Source: Sphingomonas sp. Root241
GTDB taxonomy: Bacteria > Pseudomonadota > Alphaproteobacteria > Sphingomonadales > Sphingomonadaceae
NCBI RefSeq assembly: GCF_001428865.1
Contig: NZ_LMIV01000001.1
Span: 1,921,997 to 1,985,996 of the forward strand
DNA: 64,000 nucleotides
Direction of reading: 5' to 3'
Part shown: piece after piece, positions 62,593 through 64,000 of the stretch
Numbering within the stretch: the first letter of the stretch is position 1
How the letters are laid out: each line of letters opens with the position of its first letter
Notes under the pieces: generated by a model
Database searches by the model: none
The model's input: only the letters and a program-made list of their open reading frames with translations
What the model was told of the DNA's origin: nothing
Program-made: the position numbers and the translations under genes

Positions 62593-62673
62593 CGTCATCC
62601 CGGCGAAAGCCGGGATCTCAGGCGGCAGGCGAGCGGCTTGCGGCACGAGATCCCGGCGTTCGCCGGGATGACG
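62593..62673. repeat. paired inverted palindromes (BIME-like), copy 6
   Basis: Arms 62593-62619 and 62647-62673 have cores CCCGGCGAAAGCCGGG and CCCGGCGTTCGCCGGG, with one mismatch, around 27 bases. It fills the gap between the converging hydrolase and small membrane gene, ending three bases before the latter's stop codon. Confidence 0.85.
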
Positions 62674-62676
62674 AGC

Positions 62677-62847
62677 TTACAAGCTCCAGATCAGCAAATT
62701 CCCCAGCAGCACCAGCGCGCAGATCGCCATCAGCGCGCCCTTCTGCCGGTCGCCACCGCGCCAGGTGCGCACGCCGCCCCAGATCAGCGCGAACATCGCC
62801 ACCACGGCGATGCTCAGCAGCAAGGGATTGAGTTGGGGATCCATCAT
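62677..62847 (-). CDS. 56-residue membrane protein
   Basis: MMDPQLNPLLLSIAVVAMFA followed by LIWGGVRTWRGGDRQKGALM and a hydrophobic end: two transmembrane segments (about 9-25 and 38-54) with an RKG-rich loop. It starts with ATGATG that overlaps the stop of the previous small gene (TGA inside ATGATG). Function unknown. Confidence 0.7.
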   Translation of the reverse strand: MMDPQLNPLLLSIAVVAMFALIWGGVRTWRGGDRQKGALMAICALVLLGNLLIWSL

Positions 62848-63023
62848 CGCACGATCGCCCAGACCAATGCGACGATGACGAGACCGGCCCCGACAAAACC
62901 CGCGATCACCTTCGGCTCGCCGCGATAGATCAATCGCAGGAAATACCACAGGAACCAGCCGAGACCGCGCGCCCCGACGCTCAGCACATTGGCGGCGACC
63001 GCCCCGAACCGCGTGTCCTTCAT
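62844..63023 (-). CDS. 59-residue membrane protein
   Basis: MKDTRFGAVAANVLSVGARG, then a polar-aromatic turn GWFLWYFLRLIYRGEPKV and a second hydrophobic helix IAGFVGAGLVIVALVWAIV. Its ATG overlaps the threonine dehydratase stop (TGATG), and its own stop overlaps the next start. The paired tiny genes look like a translationally coupled unit. It is shorter than 60 codons and easy to miss. Confidence 0.7.
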   Translation of the reverse strand: MKDTRFGAVAANVLSVGARGLGWFLWYFLRLIYRGEPKVIAGFVGAGLVIVALVWAIVR

Positions 63024-63991
63024 CAGTCCCTCGATCCCAGCACCGCCGCATAGGCGTCCGGATCGGCATTGCCGCCCGAGAGTATCACCAGCAATCCCGG
63101 CTTCGCATCGACCTTGCCGGCCAGCAGGGCCGCCAGCGCCGCCGCGCCGCCGGGTTCGAGCACCAGCCGCAGTTTCGCCGCCGCCCAGCGTTGTGCGTGC
63201 CGGATCTCGGCCTCGCTCACTGCGACGCCCGTCGCGCCCCGCCGGCTGAGCACGTCGAAGGTCAAGGGCGAAACCTCATAGGTCTGCAGCGCATCACACG
63301 CCGTCGGCGGCGGATTGTCGTCCACCGGCTCGATCCACCCGGCTTCGAGGCTGCGGCGCATATCGTCCCACCCCTCGGGCTCCACCACCGTGATCTCGGC
63401 GTCCGGCAATGCCAGCGCGAGCCCCGCCGCGAACCCGCCCCCGCCGCACGGCACCACCACGTTCGAAGGATCGGGCAGCTTCATCTCGATCATCTGGGTC
63501 ATTGCCTCGATGCCGGCGCTCCCCTGCCCCTCGATGATCCACGGGTCGTCGAAGCTCGGCACCAGGACCGCGCCGCGTGCATGCGCGAGATGCGCGGCGA
63601 TCTTCTCGCGGCTTTCGGTGGCGCGGTCGTATTTCACGACCTCGGCGCCCATCGCCAGCGTCGCGTCGAGCTTCACCTTGGGCGCATCGGCCGGCATCAC
63701 GATCACCGCCGGGATGCCCAACCGCTTCGCCGCCCAGGCGATTCCCTGCGCGTGATTCCCCGACGAGAAGGCGACGACGCCCCGTTCTCGCGCCGCCGTG
63801 TCCAATGCGGTCAGCCGATGCCATGCTCCACGAATCTTGAACGCGCCGATCGGCTGCAGCGATTCCGCCTTAAAGCAAACCGGAATGCCGCGAATTTCCG
63901 CTGTCAGCAGAGGGGTTTGCGGCAGGATTGCCGCGATCTTCGCTGCAGCGTCACGGACCCCGGCTCGGGTAGGCTGTCGTACAATCGTCAC
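63023..63991 (-). CDS. threonine/serine dehydratase-like PLP enzyme
   Basis: A 322-residue fold-type II PLP enzyme: PLP Lys52 in LQPIGAFKIRGA, the SSGNHAQG loop (76-83), and GGGGFAAG binding the phosphate. It lacks a regulatory ACT domain, so it is the catabolic type, or a serine racemase-like enzyme. PLP-phosphate and substrate loops match threonine dehydratase. It ends in a TGATG overlap with the first small membrane gene. Confidence 0.88.
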   Translation of the reverse strand: MTIVRQPTRAGVRDAAAKIAAILPQTPLLTAEIRGIPVCFKAESLQPIGAFKIRGAWHRLTALDTAARERGVVAFSSGNHAQGIAWAAKRLGIPAVIVMPADAPKVKLDATLAMGAEVVKYDRATESREKIAAHLAHARGAVLVPSFDDPWIIEGQGSAGIEAMTQMIEMKLPDPSNVVVPCGGGGFAAGLALALPDAEITVVEPEGWDDMRRSLEAGWIEPVDDNPPPTACDALQTYEVSPLTFDVLSRRGATGVAVSEAEIRHAQRWAAAKLRLVLEPGGAAALAALLAGKVDAKPGLLVILSGGNADPDAYAAVLGSRD

Positions 63992-64000
63992 AGTTTAACC

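Noticed and set aside
1..64000. CRISPR array or phage defence island
   Set aside because: No regularly spaced direct repeats, cas genes, restriction systems or toxin-antitoxin pairs with recognisable domains were found.

Overview
The window is a high-GC, gene-dense chromosomal segment that reads as an alphaproteobacterium, most likely a sphingomonad. The placement rests on a ChpT-type histidine phosphotransferase, RpoH with its RpoH box, UPF0262, DUF1285, the cobA-DUF2849-cysI-DUF934-cysH sulfate cluster, a Bax-inhibitor-type ybhL gene with a structured leader, a large TonB-dependent receptor, and many dispersed palindromic elements. I see no rRNA, CRISPR array, transposase, integrase or origin. 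Genus is not decidable from this sequence alone.

Layout. 1-8.5 kb: the end of a 2-hydroxyacid dehydrogenase, a DUF6766 membrane protein, a glutamine amidotransferase, a long nitronate monooxygenase, a GT4 glycosyltransferase, an alpha/beta hydrolase, selO and an orphan astD. 8.5-13.3 kb: a tailspike-like beta-helix protein whose ribosome binding site lies inside a 21-bp hairpin, then a structured leader, a YdcH-like protein, ybhL, a TFIIB-type zinc protein and a GH5 mannanase. 13.5-17.6 kb: assimilatory sulfate reduction. 17.7-22.7 kb: a DUF1521 protein with an autocleavage motif, an Hsp70-like protein and a TonB-dependent receptor. 22.9-32.2 kb: rnk, a LytTR regulator, dnaB, cdd, a sialate O-acetylesterase-like enzyme and dcd. 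32.3-34.9 kb: tonB-exbB-exbD-exbD, which would energise outer-membrane receptors such as the one at 20-22.7 kb. 35-43.5 kb: folB, GNAT, DUF1285, Nudix, cca, a GGDEF-EAL enzyme and parC. 43.5-51 kb: a LysR regulator with a tiny divergent gene, a DUF4349 lipoprotein, purC-purS-purQ, a glutathione transferase, a lipase-like hydrolase and a YhhQ-type transporter.

51.06-51.86 kb: a tRNA-Arg(TCT) gene whose last bases are duplicated 721 bp downstream. The pair brackets a single dihydrofolate-reductase-like gene of lower GC, which looks like a very small tRNA-targeted insertion or the remnant of one. 51.9-64 kb: chpT, a JAMM peptidase, rluD, rpoH, mtgA, ybaB-dnaX with the SRP RNA gene, a cationic exported peptide, tandem cysteine desulfurases with a ferredoxin, and threonine dehydratase followed by two overlapping micro-membrane-protein genes.

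Three themes run through the window. Translational coupling is frequent (ATGA or TGATG overlaps). Paired inverted palindromes sit in at least nine gaps, two of them inside the sulfate operon. Several polysaccharide-active or surface proteins (mannanase, acetylesterase, beta-helix, TonB system) suggest use of plant or biofilm polymers.
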